A DNA stretch of 64,000 bases from assembly GCF_016909175.1 (NCBI RefSeq), contig NZ_JAFBFI010000002.1, positions 1-64,000 of the forward strand, given 5' to 3'. Each line of letters starts with the position of its first letter. Positions within the stretch are counted from its first letter, which is position 1. Below the pieces are notes generated by a model. The model was not told the origin of the DNA and searched no databases. It saw only the letters and a list, made by a program, of their open reading frames with translations. Position numbers and translations under genes: made by a program. Source of the stretch: Peribacillus deserti (GTDB taxonomy: Bacteria; Bacillota; Bacilli; Bacillales; DSM-1321). This document shows positions 8,218 through 17,225 of the stretch, piece by piece.

Positions 8218-8221
8218 ACAA

Positions 8222-8256
8222 AGAGCCTGTGTGTATTATACTCACAGGCTTAATTG
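8222..8256. terminator. Hairpin between convergent genes
   Basis: An 8-bp stem AGCCTGTG/CACAGGCT with a 9-nt loop lies between the coat-like gene and the opposing channel gene; T-runs are short on both sides. Confidence 0.6.
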
Positions 8257-8260
8257 CAGT

Positions 8261-8779
8261 TTATTTCATTTTACTTACCAGCTTTGTTGTTAATATAGCC
8301 ATAAAAATAGTATTGCTTATGAATCCAAGCAGCATTTCAGTTGCAGCAACAGAATTAGACAGGAGACCTACTGAAGTTATGTCGCCATAGCCAGTAGTTG
8401 TAAAGGTGGTGATGCTATAATAGAGAAAATCCTGGCCATTTAACCCTTTACCGGTAAAGGCCTGCCCCCCTTTAATCATATACACCTGAAGATATAAATT
8501 CGCATATGTAATGAGAATTAAGCACAAAAGCAAGCCTGAGCCTATAAAAATATTGGTCATCCGGGCTGAAGTAGAAGGTATTAACACAATGAATTCATAT
8601 AGAAGATATATACAAATTAAAAGCATGAACAACAAGGCTGTTAAAATTACATAATTCCAATTTTCCAGTTTAAACTCAAAAACAGAAGTTAGAGTTAGAA
8701 CTAAGATGAGGAGAATATTTAAAAAAAGGTACATATAAATTCTATTTTTTTTAAACTCTTTTTTATTGGACAACTTCAT
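8261..8779 (-). CDS. Potassium channel family protein
   Basis: The product of about 172 residues has four hydrophobic segments and, between the last two, TTFTTTGYGDI, the K+ selectivity filter of two-TM ion channels. The first two helices are extra, as in several bacterial channels lacking a voltage sensor. No RCK domain is fused. ATG at 8779 is chosen because GGGAGA precedes it by 6 nt; an ATG at 8809 is poorly placed. It probably conducts K+ passively across the cell membrane. Confidence 0.88.
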   Translation of the reverse strand: MKLSNKKEFKKNRIYMYLFLNILLILVLTLTSVFEFKLENWNYVILTALLFMLLICIYLLYEFIVLIPSTSARMTNIFIGSGLLLCLILITYANLYLQVYMIKGGQAFTGKGLNGQDFLYYSITTFTTTGYGDITSVGLLSNSVAATEMLLGFISNTIFMAILTTKLVSKMK

Positions 8780-9163
8780 GCCGTTTCTCCCAGAAATAGT
8801 AGTTAACATAGGATTTACTAAAATAAGGATTTCATTCTGTTCTGCAATAAATTTTCATAGAGATCCGAATTCTATAAGGAGAAACTTGCTTACATTTAGA
8901 GATATCAACCATCTTATTTAATCCCTTGGCTAACTTAATATTGTCCCTAAGGATGTTATCAAATGACCTAAACACAGGATAGAAAGCTCTATTGTCTGAA
9001 AAGTAAGGGTGTATGAACTCTGTGTGGTCCTGCTGACTAAAGAGAGTCAGGTGAGCAAGGCTGTTATAAAGAGCAGAAGGCGGCTGGCATAGTCAGCGGC
9101 TTTTTTTTGAATTGGTCTAAATTGAGGGTTTTATAAAAATAAATATTTTTTCAGAAATAACTA
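8780..9163. other. Intergenic region, mostly empty
   Basis: No gene is supportable. A stop-free minus-strand stretch of about 80 codons (9088-8840) has no usable start. A hairpin at 9076-9109 (CAGCGGC arm and T8 run) looks like a terminator for a rightward transcript whose gene I cannot identify, so a small RNA or decayed gene may lie here. Confidence 0.4.
9076..9109 (+). terminator. Orphan intrinsic terminator
   Basis: GGCGGCTG pairs imperfectly (one G-G mismatch) with CAGCGGCT and is followed by eight T residues. No gene on the plus strand lies directly upstream. Confidence 0.65.
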
Positions 9164-9216
9164 TTGATTTAAAAAATATTTTTTCATATAATCAAACAGA
9201 GATGAAAGTGCTTTCA
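9164..9216 (+). promoter_or_regulatory. gntP promoter with palindrome and cre site
   Basis: TTGATT (9164-9169) and TATAAT (9187-9192) are 17 nt apart, a good SigA promoter. The spacer contains the perfect palindrome AAAAAATATTTTTT, a candidate site for the neighbouring RpiR-type regulator. Just downstream of the expected start lies TGAAAGTGCTTTCA (9203-9216), which differs from the catabolite-responsive cre consensus at one position. Together these suggest gluconate induction and CcpA repression; binding is inferred. Confidence 0.75.
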
Positions 9217-9266
9217 AAAATTACTTGTTTTAAAAAACAGCTTAGGAGTTTAATAGGGGGATTATC

Positions 9267-10616
9267 ATGTTATTAGTTATCGTATTGGCAGCAATTGTGG
9301 CTCTTTTGCTTTTAATAACAGTTGCGAAATTAAATCCGTTTGTAGCTTTGATTATTACTTCAATCGGGGTAGGACTTGCTACTGGGATGCCGTTGATCTC
9401 GGCAAATCCAGCGGAACAGCCTGGTATTATAGATTCTATTAAAACAGGTTTAGGTAATACTCTTGGGTTTCTTGCTATCGTTTTAGCATTAGGAACCATG
9501 CTTGGCAAGATGATGGCTGAATCCGGCGGGGCAGAGCGGATTGCCAAAACTCTGATTGCACGTTTCGGAGAAAAAAATGTTCATTGGGCGATGATGTTTG
9601 TCGCATTTATCGTTGGGATTCCTGTATTTTTCCAGGTGGGCTTTGTATTATTAATTCCTTTAGTATTTACAATCGCCCGTCAAACTGGTGTTTCATTAGT
9701 TAAAATAGGAGTTCCTTTAGTTGCGGGCCTCTCAGTGGTTCACGGTCTTGTTCCTCCACATCCGGCTGCAATGGCTGCTGTAGGAATCTTTAAAGCAGAT
9801 GTAGGCCTTACGATTCTTTACTCCATTATTGTCGGGCTGCCAACCGCTATCCTTGCAGGCCCGCTTTATGGGAACTGGATTGGAAAAAGAATTCACAAAG
9901 AAGTGCCTAAGGAAATGGGAGACCAGCTGGTGTACTCGGAAGCAAGACAGCTTCCAGGCTTTGCAAATACAGTATTTACTGTGCTAGTACCTGTATTCTT
10001 AATGCTTGCTGCTTCTGTAGCAGACCTTGCTCTTACAAAGGGAAGCACAGCTTATCAATTCTTAAAATTCTTGGGTGATCCTGTTGTTGCTTTGTTAATT
10101 GCAACCGTTTACTCTTTCTTCAGCTTAGGATTCTTCCGGGGGCTTAGCCGTGAGAATGTATTGAAATTCACGAACGACTGCCTGGCTCCTACGGCTGGCA
10201 TTCTCTTAGTTATCGGTGCAGGCGGTGCATTCAATAGGGTTCTTCTTGACTCAGGAATTGGGGAGTATATAGCAGAGCTTGCTAATGAATCTAGTATTTC
10301 ACCTATTCTTTTAGGCTGGGGAATCGCAGCGATGATCCGTATCGCTACTGGATCCGCAACGGTTTCTATGATGACTGCTGCAGGAATTGTCGCGCCAATT
10401 GCTGCGGCAATGCCAGGTGTAAATATTGAACTTCTGGTGCTGGCAACTGGTGCCGGTTCACTCATCTTGTCCCATGTAAATGATTCTGGCTTCTGGCTTA
10501 TTAAGGAATACTTCGGAATGACCGTTAAAGAAACGCTTCAAACGTGGACAGCTTTAGAGACCATTATTTCTGTTGCAGCACTTGCCTTCATTATGATTCT
10601 CGATTTATTCGTTTAA
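9267..10616 (+). CDS. gntP: Gluconate:H+ symporter GntP
   Basis: The 449-residue product is a polytopic membrane protein with about twelve to fourteen helices and the GntP-family blocks: VVHGLVPPHPAAMAAV in the middle, IRIATGSATVSMMTAAGI and the late GSLILSHVNDSGFWL. Length matches the family. It imports gluconate or a related sugar acid with protons. Start ATG follows a TAGGGGGATT ribosome binding site. Context supports gluconate: the regulator, 6-phosphogluconate dehydrogenase and gluconokinase genes follow. Its own strong promoter and a terminator at 10643 make it a separate transcript. Confidence 0.93.
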   Translation: MLLVIVLAAIVALLLLITVAKLNPFVALIITSIGVGLATGMPLISANPAEQPGIIDSIKTGLGNTLGFLAIVLALGTMLGKMMAESGGAERIAKTLIARFGEKNVHWAMMFVAFIVGIPVFFQVGFVLLIPLVFTIARQTGVSLVKIGVPLVAGLSVVHGLVPPHPAAMAAVGIFKADVGLTILYSIIVGLPTAILAGPLYGNWIGKRIHKEVPKEMGDQLVYSEARQLPGFANTVFTVLVPVFLMLAASVADLALTKGSTAYQFLKFLGDPVVALLIATVYSFFSLGFFRGLSRENVLKFTNDCLAPTAGILLVIGAGGAFNRVLLDSGIGEYIAELANESSISPILLGWGIAAMIRIATGSATVSMMTAAGIVAPIAAAMPGVNIELLVLATGAGSLILSHVNDSGFWLIKEYFGMTVKETLQTWTALETIISVAALAFIMILDLFV

Positions 10617-10642
10617 ACTCTAAACTCTTGAAATAGGGTGTT

Positions 10643-10690
10643 AAATTAAAGAACCGCAGGTGCATGTTTGCATCCTGCGGTTCTTAATTT
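10643..10690. terminator. Strong bidirectional terminator
   Basis: A stem of about 16 bp (AAGAACCGCAGG with CCTGCGGTTCTT, extended by AAATT/AATTT) separates gntP from the convergent regulator gene. Confidence 0.9.
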
Positions 10691-11534
10691 ACATCCTCGT
10701 GTCAGAAATAGTATCTCTTATTTTGTCCAATGCTTTCTTTGCTTTATCTTTGTTAGCAATCATTAAATTGACGTATAAGGCATCAATTAAGCTTAATTGA
10801 CCAATCCTAGAAGCAAGTGCTTCAGAGCGGTACTCGGTTTCTTCAGAGCTTGTATACAGCGCTACATTGACGTTTTGACTGATTGGAGATTTTGCAAACC
10901 CCGTAATGCCAATGGTTTTGGCACCGTTTTCATTTGCGGTTTTTAAGATGCGGATAGTATCTTTATTTGTTCCAGAGTGTGATATGACCACGGCCACATC
11001 TCTTTTGGTAAGCTGTGAAGCAGACATTAATTGAAAATGTGAATCTAAAAAAGAAAATGCTTTTATGCCCGTCCGCAGGAATTTATGGTAGGCATCCATA
11101 GCAATAACAGCTGATCCACCCGTACCGTAAAATTCTACTCTTTCAGCATTCCTTAGTAATTCAACGGCTGTTTGAATGGAGTTGTTATCCAAAAACTGAA
11201 GAGTGTTTTCTAAAGTTCTAATATTAGAGTGAAAAATTTTTTCAGCTATTGTCTTCTCGTCATCCTGCTCATGGATTTCCTCATGAATCTGCTGGATAGG
11301 GGACATCACTTCAGTGGCCAGGGCAATTTTCATAGCCTGGTAGCCCTTAAATCCCAGCCTTTTGCAAAAACGGAATACCGTTGCATCGGCCACCTTCAGG
11401 TCATCTGCTACTTCATTAATCGTACTATGAATAATTCGTTCTGGTTTATCGATTATATAATTAGCTATCTTTTTTTCTTTCTCGCTGAACCCAGCATAGA
11501 AAGATCGTATTTTTCCGATACAATTTTGGCTCAT
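10689..11534 (-). CDS. MurR/RpiR-family regulator of gluconate genes
   Basis: The 281-residue product has an N-terminal RpiR helix-turn-helix (residues about 1-77, with EVADDLKVADATVFRFCKRL as its recognition region) and a C-terminal SIS sugar-phosphate domain including VEFYGTGGSAVIA and VVISHSGTNKD. RpiR proteins sense phosphorylated sugars. It is divergent from gnd-gntK and convergent with gntP, so it is the likely local regulator, sensing gluconate 6-phosphate or gluconate. This differs from the B. subtilis operon, whose GntR is a FadR/GntR-type protein. ATG start follows AGGGTG. Confidence 0.9.
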   Translation of the reverse strand: MSQNCIGKIRSFYAGFSEKEKKIANYIIDKPERIIHSTINEVADDLKVADATVFRFCKRLGFKGYQAMKIALATEVMSPIQQIHEEIHEQDDEKTIAEKIFHSNIRTLENTLQFLDNNSIQTAVELLRNAERVEFYGTGGSAVIAMDAYHKFLRTGIKAFSFLDSHFQLMSASQLTKRDVAVVISHSGTNKDTIRILKTANENGAKTIGITGFAKSPISQNVNVALYTSSEETEYRSEALASRIGQLSLIDALYVNLMIANKDKAKKALDKIRDTISDTRM

Positions 11535-11602
11535 AAAGTGTTCACCCTTTAATTATTCATAAAAATAGTATAGCATATAATAGGATGCGAAAAAATATTT
11601 CT

Positions 11603-11664
11603 TGAAAACGATTGCAGAAAGAAAAAAATTTCGTATAATAAAATCATTGTGAAAAATTTTTTCA
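11603..11664 (+). promoter_or_regulatory. gnd-gntK promoter with cre and palindromic operator
   Basis: TTGCAG (11612-11617) and TATAAT (11634-11639) form a promoter with a 16-nt spacer. A cre-like TGAAAACGATTGCA (11603-11616) overlaps the -35. Downstream of the -10 lies TGAAAAATTTTTTCA (11650-11664), a near-perfect palindrome of the TGAAA-(AT-rich)-TTTCA kind often bound by RpiR regulators. The regulator gene faces away on the other side. Confidence 0.7.
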
Positions 11665-11680
11665 AAAAGAGGCGTATATA

Positions 11681-12574
11681 ATGAAAATAGGATTAATTGG
11701 ATTAGGCAAGATGGGTTATAACTTGTCATTAAATTTACTGGATAATAAGCATGAAGTAGTTGCTTTTGATGTAAATGCAGAAGCAGTTCAAAATATTTCA
11801 AAAGAAGGCGCAGAAGGTGCAGGTTCTATTGCTGAATTAGTAGAGAAGCTTCCGTCTCCAAAAGCTGTATGGATTATGGTTCCTGCAGGCCAGATTACTG
11901 AGCAGGTCATTACTGAACTAAAAGGGCTTCTTCATGCAGGAGATATTATAATAGATGGTGGAAACTCCAACTATAAGGAATCCATCCGCAGAGCTAAAGA
12001 TGTTAAGGAAAACGGAATTCATTTTCTTGATACAGGTACAAGCGGCGGAATGTCCGGAGCTAGAAACGGAGCTTGTACAATGGTTGGGGGAAATAAAGAA
12101 GCTTTCGAGACAGTTGAACCTATTTTTAAGGATATTTGTGTTGAAAACGGGTACCTGTATGCGGGTGAAAGCGGAAGCGGACACTTTTTAAAAATGGTAC
12201 ATAATGGTGTAGAATATGGAATGATGCAGAGCATAGCTGAAGGCTTTGATGTATTGGAAAAAAGCCAATTTGACTTTGATTACGAGCAGGTAGCAAAAGT
12301 GTGGAATAACGGTTCAGTAATCCGGTCTTGGCTGATGGAACTTACTGAAAATGCCTTCTCTAAGGATGCACGTTTAGAAGGATTAAAAGGGGTTATGCAT
12401 TCTTCAGGTGAAGGGAAATGGACCCTCGAAGAAGCTCTTGACCTGCAGGTTGCAACACCGGTAATCGCCCTATCGCTAATGATGAGATACCGTTCACTAG
12501 AAGAAGATACTTTCTCTGGAAAAGTAGTGGCAGCCCTAAGAAATGAATTCGGCGGACATGACGTCGTTAAGTGA
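11681..12574 (+). CDS. gnd: 6-phosphogluconate dehydrogenase, decarboxylating, short form
   Basis: At 297 residues this is the short, roughly 300-residue type of 6-phosphogluconate dehydrogenase (like B. subtilis YqeC) rather than the 470-residue form; that group is generally NAD+-preferring. The Rossmann site is GLIGLGKMG at residues 4-12; TGTSGGMSGARNG and SGSGHFLKMVHNGVEY give the substrate site and the catalytic lysine. It converts 6-phosphogluconate to ribulose 5-phosphate and CO2. It is the first gene of the operon with gntK, which starts 36 nt later. Confidence 0.92.
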   Translation: MKIGLIGLGKMGYNLSLNLLDNKHEVVAFDVNAEAVQNISKEGAEGAGSIAELVEKLPSPKAVWIMVPAGQITEQVITELKGLLHAGDIIIDGGNSNYKESIRRAKDVKENGIHFLDTGTSGGMSGARNGACTMVGGNKEAFETVEPIFKDICVENGYLYAGESGSGHFLKMVHNGVEYGMMQSIAEGFDVLEKSQFDFDYEQVAKVWNNGSVIRSWLMELTENAFSKDARLEGLKGVMHSSGEGKWTLEEALDLQVATPVIALSLMMRYRSLEEDTFSGKVVAALRNEFGGHDVVK

Positions 12575-12610
12575 TTGATGAGTTATAAAGAGAGTAAGAG
12601 GAGGGAAGAA

Positions 12611-14155
12611 ATGGGGAACTCCAAATATGTAATTGGTGTTGATATTGGGACAACCAGTACAAAATCTGTTTTATTTTCCGCTGAAGGATCCGTTATTTCA
12701 AGCTTTGGTATTGAGTATCCTCTTTTTTCTCCAACACCAGGCACGGCGGAGCAAGATCCTGAAGAGATTTTTCAGGCTGTAATTGGATCGATTAAGAAAA
12801 CGGTTGAGATTAGCAGAGTAAATCCAGAAAGCATCATATGCGTATCATTCAGTTCAGCCATGCATAGTGTCATAGCAGTGGATGAAGAAGGAAGACCGTT
12901 GTCCCGATGTATTACTTGGGCTGATAATAGAAGCTCATCCTGTGCAGAAAAAATTAAAAAAGAGCTGAACGGACATGAAATTTATCTTCGAACTGGAACT
13001 CCGATTCATCCGATGTCTCCGCTCTCAAAACTTGCCTGGCTAAAGCATGAGAACGAAGAGCTGTTTTTGAACACTCATAAATTTATCGGAATTAAAGAAT
13101 ATGTTTTTTACAAGCTTTTTAAACAATATGTGGTAGATTACTCAATTGCCTCAGCGACAGGAATGTTTAATTTAAATGATCTAGCTTGGGATGCAGAAGC
13201 TCTGAATATTGCCGGTGTAACTCCAGAGCAATTATCAACTCCAGTTTCTACTACTCACAGCCTGACAGGGTTGGATGAAGACTATGCGAGTGCAATGAAT
13301 CTGCTGCCTTCCACACCGTTTGTGGCGGGGGCTAGTGATGGGGTTCTTTCTAACCTCGGTGTAAATGCAATAGAGCCAGGTTCTGTAGCAGTAACCATCG
13401 GTACAAGCGGTGCTATTCGAACAGTTACTGACCGCCCTGTGACAGATCCAAAGGGAAGAATCTTCTGTTATGCGCTGACAGAAAATCATTGGGTAATCGG
13501 CGGCCCGGTTAATAATGGAGGAATGATCTTCAGGTGGGTAAGGGATCAGCTGGGTTCTGCAGAAGTGGAGGCAGCGAAGCGGCTGGGCAAGGATCCATAC
13601 GAATTGCTGACAGAAATAGCAGCAAGGGTAAAACCTGGTTCAGACGGGCTGCTGTTCCATCCTTACCTCGCCGGAGAGCGTGCACCTCTTTGGGATGCCA
13701 ATGCGAGAGGGTCATTCTTCGGCTTAGGTCTTCATCACAAAAAGGAGCATTTGATCCGCGCAGTACTTGAAGGAGTTATCTTTAATTTATATACCGTTCT
13801 GCTTGCATTAGAAGAATTAATCGGCGAGCCTGTGAAAATTCAGGCAACAGGCGGTTTTGCAAGATCAGAGCTATGGAGACAGATGATGGCAGATATCTTT
13901 AACCAGGAAGTATATGTGCCAGAAAGCTTTGAAAGCTCCTGCCTTGGTGCCGCCATACTTGGCCTCTACAGCCTGGGCGAAGTAGAATCTCTTGAAGTTG
14001 TGTCTGAAATGGTAGGTGCCAGCCATTATCACAAACCTATAAAAGAAAACGTAGAAGTCTATACAGAACTAACCCCGATATTCATTGAACTATCCAGGGT
14101 ACTAACAGACGAATACAAACGCATTGCAGCCTTCCAGCAAAAATGGGTTCAATGA
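12611..14155 (+). CDS. gntK: Gluconokinase, FGGY family
   Basis: The 514-residue product fits the FGGY kinase length. It has VDIGTTSTKSV near the N-terminus (phosphate-1 loop), the FGGY N-terminal CITWADNRS block with the catalytic-type aspartate, and the C-terminal ATGGFARSELWRQMMADIF and SSCLGAAILG motifs. ATG at 12611 is preferred because AGGAGGGAAGAA precedes it; the upstream in-frame ATG at 12575 lacks a site. It phosphorylates gluconate to 6-phosphogluconate, the substrate of the preceding gene. The operon ends at the hairpin at 14157. Confidence 0.92.
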   Translation: MGNSKYVIGVDIGTTSTKSVLFSAEGSVISSFGIEYPLFSPTPGTAEQDPEEIFQAVIGSIKKTVEISRVNPESIICVSFSSAMHSVIAVDEEGRPLSRCITWADNRSSSCAEKIKKELNGHEIYLRTGTPIHPMSPLSKLAWLKHENEELFLNTHKFIGIKEYVFYKLFKQYVVDYSIASATGMFNLNDLAWDAEALNIAGVTPEQLSTPVSTTHSLTGLDEDYASAMNLLPSTPFVAGASDGVLSNLGVNAIEPGSVAVTIGTSGAIRTVTDRPVTDPKGRIFCYALTENHWVIGGPVNNGGMIFRWVRDQLGSAEVEAAKRLGKDPYELLTEIAARVKPGSDGLLFHPYLAGERAPLWDANARGSFFGLGLHHKKEHLIRAVLEGVIFNLYTVLLALEELIGEPVKIQATGGFARSELWRQMMADIFNQEVYVPESFESSCLGAAILGLYSLGEVESLEVVSEMVGASHYHKPIKENVEVYTELTPIFIELSRVLTDEYKRIAAFQQKWVQ

Positions 14156-14156
14156 A

Positions 14157-14190
14157 AGAAAGCCGCTCCTTACCGAGCGGCTTTCTGTTT
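14157..14190 (+). terminator. Terminator of gnd-gntK operon
   Basis: A 12-bp stem AGAAAGCCGCTC/GAGCGGCTTTCT with a 6-nt loop follows gntK; the T-run is short. Confidence 0.8.
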
Positions 14191-14207
14191 ATGGGGACTG
14201 TCCCCAT
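14191..14207. repeat. Short palindrome ATGGGGAC-T-GTCCCCAT
   Basis: A perfect 8-bp inverted repeat around a single T. Similar GGGGACtGTCCCC palindromes are scattered in Bacillus intergenic DNA. No function is known to me. Confidence 0.6.
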
Positions 14208-14394
14208 TTCCCGGATTATTTCCCGTATTTAAAAACAGGTGTGGTTAAAGGCTAAGAATGTCATAAGAGCTGCAAAGTAAAAACTAAACAGTTTGGGTTC
14301 ATGGCTGGTTGATGTATATTTATCTGAATTATTTTCCAATTCATATTGTATCTCCTATGATTGATTAGGTAGAATAGTAAAAAATCAATAGCAG

Positions 14395-14627
14395 ACAAGT
14401 TATGACAGGAATCAGTAGTATCTTATCTCCATGTTATAGAGAGCCGATGGGTGGTGGGAATCGGTACAAAGATAAGTATGAATTACCTCCTTGAACTTTC
14501 TTTGTGAAAAAAGTAGCTAAGAACGGCCCGAACCGTTATTCGAACTGAGCGGAAGAACATGTTCTTCAATAAGGGTGGTACCGCGTGAGTAAGCCACGTA
14601 CCTTTTTAAGGGGCGTGTTTTTTTGTG
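14395..14627 (+). promoter_or_regulatory. T-box leader, probably tyrosine
   Basis: AGAGAGCCGATGGGTGG marks stem I, and AAGGGTGGTACCGCG (14571-14585) is the conserved T-box that binds uncharged tRNA acceptor ends. CCACGTACC..GGGGCGTG with a T7 run is the terminator. A TAC triplet at 14484-14486 in GAATTACC is the likely specifier codon, fitting tyrosine and the downstream synthetase remnant. All conserved parts look intact. Confidence 0.88.
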
Positions 14628-14690
14628 TAAAAAAAGCAGGAGGGGATCAAAAGGATCGCATCATAGATAATTACCAGCAGACAAAAGAGA

Positions 14691-15896
14691 TGAATTAGAA
14701 AGACAGATGGCCATTTATACAAACGGAGTGCACGAGATTCTACCTGTTAATGAATTAAAGGGGAAGATTGCTGCATCCCTGGCTGCGAATACACCGCTGA
14801 AGGTAAAATTGGGATTAGACCCGTCAGCACCCTGATGTTCACATAGGCCATACTGTAGTTCTTAACAAACTGAAACAGTTTCAAACGGGCATATCATCCA
14901 GCTGATTATCGGGGACTTTACTGGAAAAATAGGAGATCCGACAGGAAAGTCTACTGTTAGAAAGCAGTTAACGGATGAAGAAGTCAAGCACAATGCGAAA
15001 ACCTACTTTGAGCAATTCAGCAAGATTCTAGATATGACTAAAGTAGAACTCTATTATAATTCTAGTTGGCTTTCTTCATTAAATTTTGAGCAGATTATTC
15101 ATCTGGCAGGAAAGATTACTGTTGCCCGGCTGATGGAACGAAACGACTTTTCTGAGCGTTATACAGCTGGTAAGCCTTTATCGCTTCATGAATTTTTTAC
15201 CCCTTAATGCAGGGATATGATTCGGTAGAATTAGCGAGCGACATTGAACTTGGAGGGACAGATCAGCACTTTAATCTCTTAATGGGAAGACATCTTCAAG
15301 AAAGCTTTAAGAAAGAAAAACAAGTGGTTATTTTACTACCGCTGCTTGAGGGCCTGAACGGAGTGGAAAAAATGTCCAAGTCAAAAGGTAATTATATTGG
15401 AATTGATGAACAGCCCAATGAAATGTATGGAAAATTTATGTCTATACCTGATGAGTTAATTGTAAAATATTTTAATCTTGTTACTGATTTACCTTTAAAG
15501 GAAAAGCAGGGCATACATCAAGGCTTGACGGAAGGCACACTTCACCCAAAGGACGCAAAAATGAGTCTAGCCAGAACCATTGTAGAAATGTACCAGGGGA
15601 AAAGCCGCAGCCATCTTAGCAGAAACGAACTTCACAACAATTTTTCAGAAAAAAGCAATCCCGGAAGATATTCCAGAGATTGAATGGAAGGGAGAAAACA
15701 GCATTTTGATCATAGATTTTCTGGTTAAATACAGGGACTCCAGCCTTCAAAAAGTGAAGCAAGAAAAATGATAGTAAACGGCGGAATAAAAATTAATGGG
15801 GAAAGGATTACAGATATAGCTTTTATCTTGAAAGTTGAACGTAACATGGTGATTCAGGTTGGAAAAAGAAAATTTATAAAGATAACAAAGAAATAG
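14691..15896 (+). pseudogene. tyrZ: tyrZ-type tyrosyl-tRNA synthetase, multiply frameshifted
   Basis: Read across frames, the region encodes nearly a complete TyrRS of the TyrZ group: KLGLDPSAPDVHIGHT (ATP site), [47 protein letters not shown], the KMSKSK loop and a C-terminal S4-like RNA-binding tail ending at 15894-15896. At least five frame changes break it: an extra C near 14831, a loss near 14884, a lost T in TTTTTT at 15193-15198, an extra A near 15600 and another change near 15750. The start codon is also unclear. Bacillus often has two TyrRS genes, so loss is tolerable. Sequencing error is possible but the clustering argues for decay. Confidence 0.85.
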
Positions 15897-16125
15897 TCAT
15901 TTAGACCAATTGAGGGGAAAAAGATATAAGATTATTTTAGATATAATCTAAGGTTCAAGGTCATGTTTGAATTTTTAATGGGAGGCATTTCTCTAGTTCT
16001 TTACATAGTGGAGTTCCGTTTATTTTCAGCAGAAATCTAAGATCCTTCTAACTAAATTACACATAAACGCGCCCCATTTGAGGAATAGTGAGTTGTAAAT
16101 AAAACTCAGCATGATGGAGGTTATT
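15897..16125 (+). other. Intergenic region
   Basis: About 230 bases with no supportable gene between the tyrZ remnant and the next gene. Confidence 0.5.
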
Positions 16126-16509
16126 ATGAAGGGCTCTGAATTAAATACTGCACTGGATTTTAAAAAATTGACTATCATTCAGCTGCAGATCGTTTTAGAT
16201 GAATTACAGAACCAACAGCCTGAAGAAAGAAAAAAATTAAAAATTCTTACAGCTGGCTCGATGATCGAAGCAGAGATCAGGACTCATGAGCCAGAAGAGA
16301 GGGAGACGGAGAAGCCCTTGTCAAAAGCTTTGATACAATCGGAAAAAAAGCCGCTGCTTGATATAACAAGTAAAGAAATGATTAATGTGCATGCAAATTT
16401 GTATCTGAAAAATGTGACACTTACACCATTTTCAGACCCCCGCTCAAGTGTCCAATTAGATGAGTTCGTGCTTTTCACCGATCATATTCTGGGAATAACT
16501 TTAACATAA
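16126..16509 (+). CDS. Hypothetical protein
   Basis: A 127-residue soluble product of mixed charge, with no membrane segment or cysteine. The N-terminal half (LTIIQLQIVLDELQNQQPEERKK region) is helical and glutamine/glutamate-rich; the C-terminal half looks like beta strands. ATG at 16126 is chosen because GGAGG lies 5 nt upstream and falls between it and two earlier ATGs. The nicotinamidase gene starts 32 nt later, so they may be co-transcribed. I do not recognise the family. Confidence 0.7.
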   Translation: MKGSELNTALDFKKLTIIQLQIVLDELQNQQPEERKKLKILTAGSMIEAEIRTHEPEERETEKPLSKALIQSEKKPLLDITSKEMINVHANLYLKNVTLTPFSDPRSSVQLDEFVLFTDHILGITLT

Positions 16510-16541
16510 CGTCAAAATCATTTTGAGGGAGGGGACAAATT

Positions 16542-17084
16542 ATGGGGAACGAAGCACTGCTCATAGTGGATATGAGCAACGATTTTGTAGCAGACGAAGG
16601 AACTTTAACAGTAGGAAAAGGGGCACAGGAGATCGTTCCGTATATTCTTAGTTTAGCAGACAGATTTCTGGCTGAAGGAAAAATAGTAGTAGTAACGATG
16701 GATGCACATGAGGAAAATGATCCGCATTTTGATTTATGGCCTGTACATAATGTTGCAGGAACGAAAGGGCAGCAACTCTATGGAGAGCTCCACGAATGGT
16801 TTCTACAGCAAAAAAATTCAGGCAAGGTATGGTACATTCCAAAAACGAATTACAATGCTTTTTTTAAAACTCCGCTTGCAGATCAACTGCGTAAGGCTGA
16901 TATTGATACAGTACATGTAGTCGGTGTTTGTACGGATATCTGCAATTACCAGACTATTGCTGGAGCCAATGCGGAAGGATTCCATACTAAAATTCATAAA
17001 CGGGGAGCAGCAACTTTTACAGACTTAGGAGAGACATTCATTAATCACATGAAGCTGTGTTTTCATACGGAAATTATTGAGTAG
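16542..17084 (+). CDS. pncA: Nicotinamidase (cysteine hydrolase)
   Basis: The 180-residue product has the isochorismatase-like fold with the PncA triad: Asp10 in LLIVDMSNDF, Lys101 in PKTNYN and Cys130 in GVCTDIC. Asp54, His56 and His62 (MDAHEENDPH) match the metal-binding site that separates nicotinamidases from other members. It deamidates nicotinamide to nicotinate for NAD salvage in the cytoplasm. Start ATG follows GAGGGAGGGG. A strong terminator follows at 17088. Confidence 0.9.
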   Translation: MGNEALLIVDMSNDFVADEGTLTVGKGAQEIVPYILSLADRFLAEGKIVVVTMDAHEENDPHFDLWPVHNVAGTKGQQLYGELHEWFLQQKNSGKVWYIPKTNYNAFFKTPLADQLRKADIDTVHVVGVCTDICNYQTIAGANAEGFHTKIHKRGAATFTDLGETFINHMKLCFHTEIIE

Positions 17085-17087
17085 GAT

Positions 17088-17128
17088 AAAAGAACCCCTC
17101 ATGTTTTAAGCATGAGGGGTTCTTTTAT
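17088..17128. terminator. Strong terminator after pncA
   Basis: A 16-bp stem AAAAGAACCCCTCATG/CATGAGGGGTTCTTTT with a 7-nt loop. Confidence 0.92.
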
Positions 17129-17225
17129 AAGGGTACTTTTTCTGTCGTTTGCATAGACGTTAATGCTGAAGGGTGCGCAGATGTTTTGACCAAAGTCAAC
17201 TTGAATGGAAGTTTCTTTTTTTAAT

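Noticed and set aside
8840-9088. Stop-free minus-strand stretch of about 80 codons upstream of gntP
   Set aside because: No usable start codon or ribosome binding site and no recognisable protein; could be a relic but cannot be supported.
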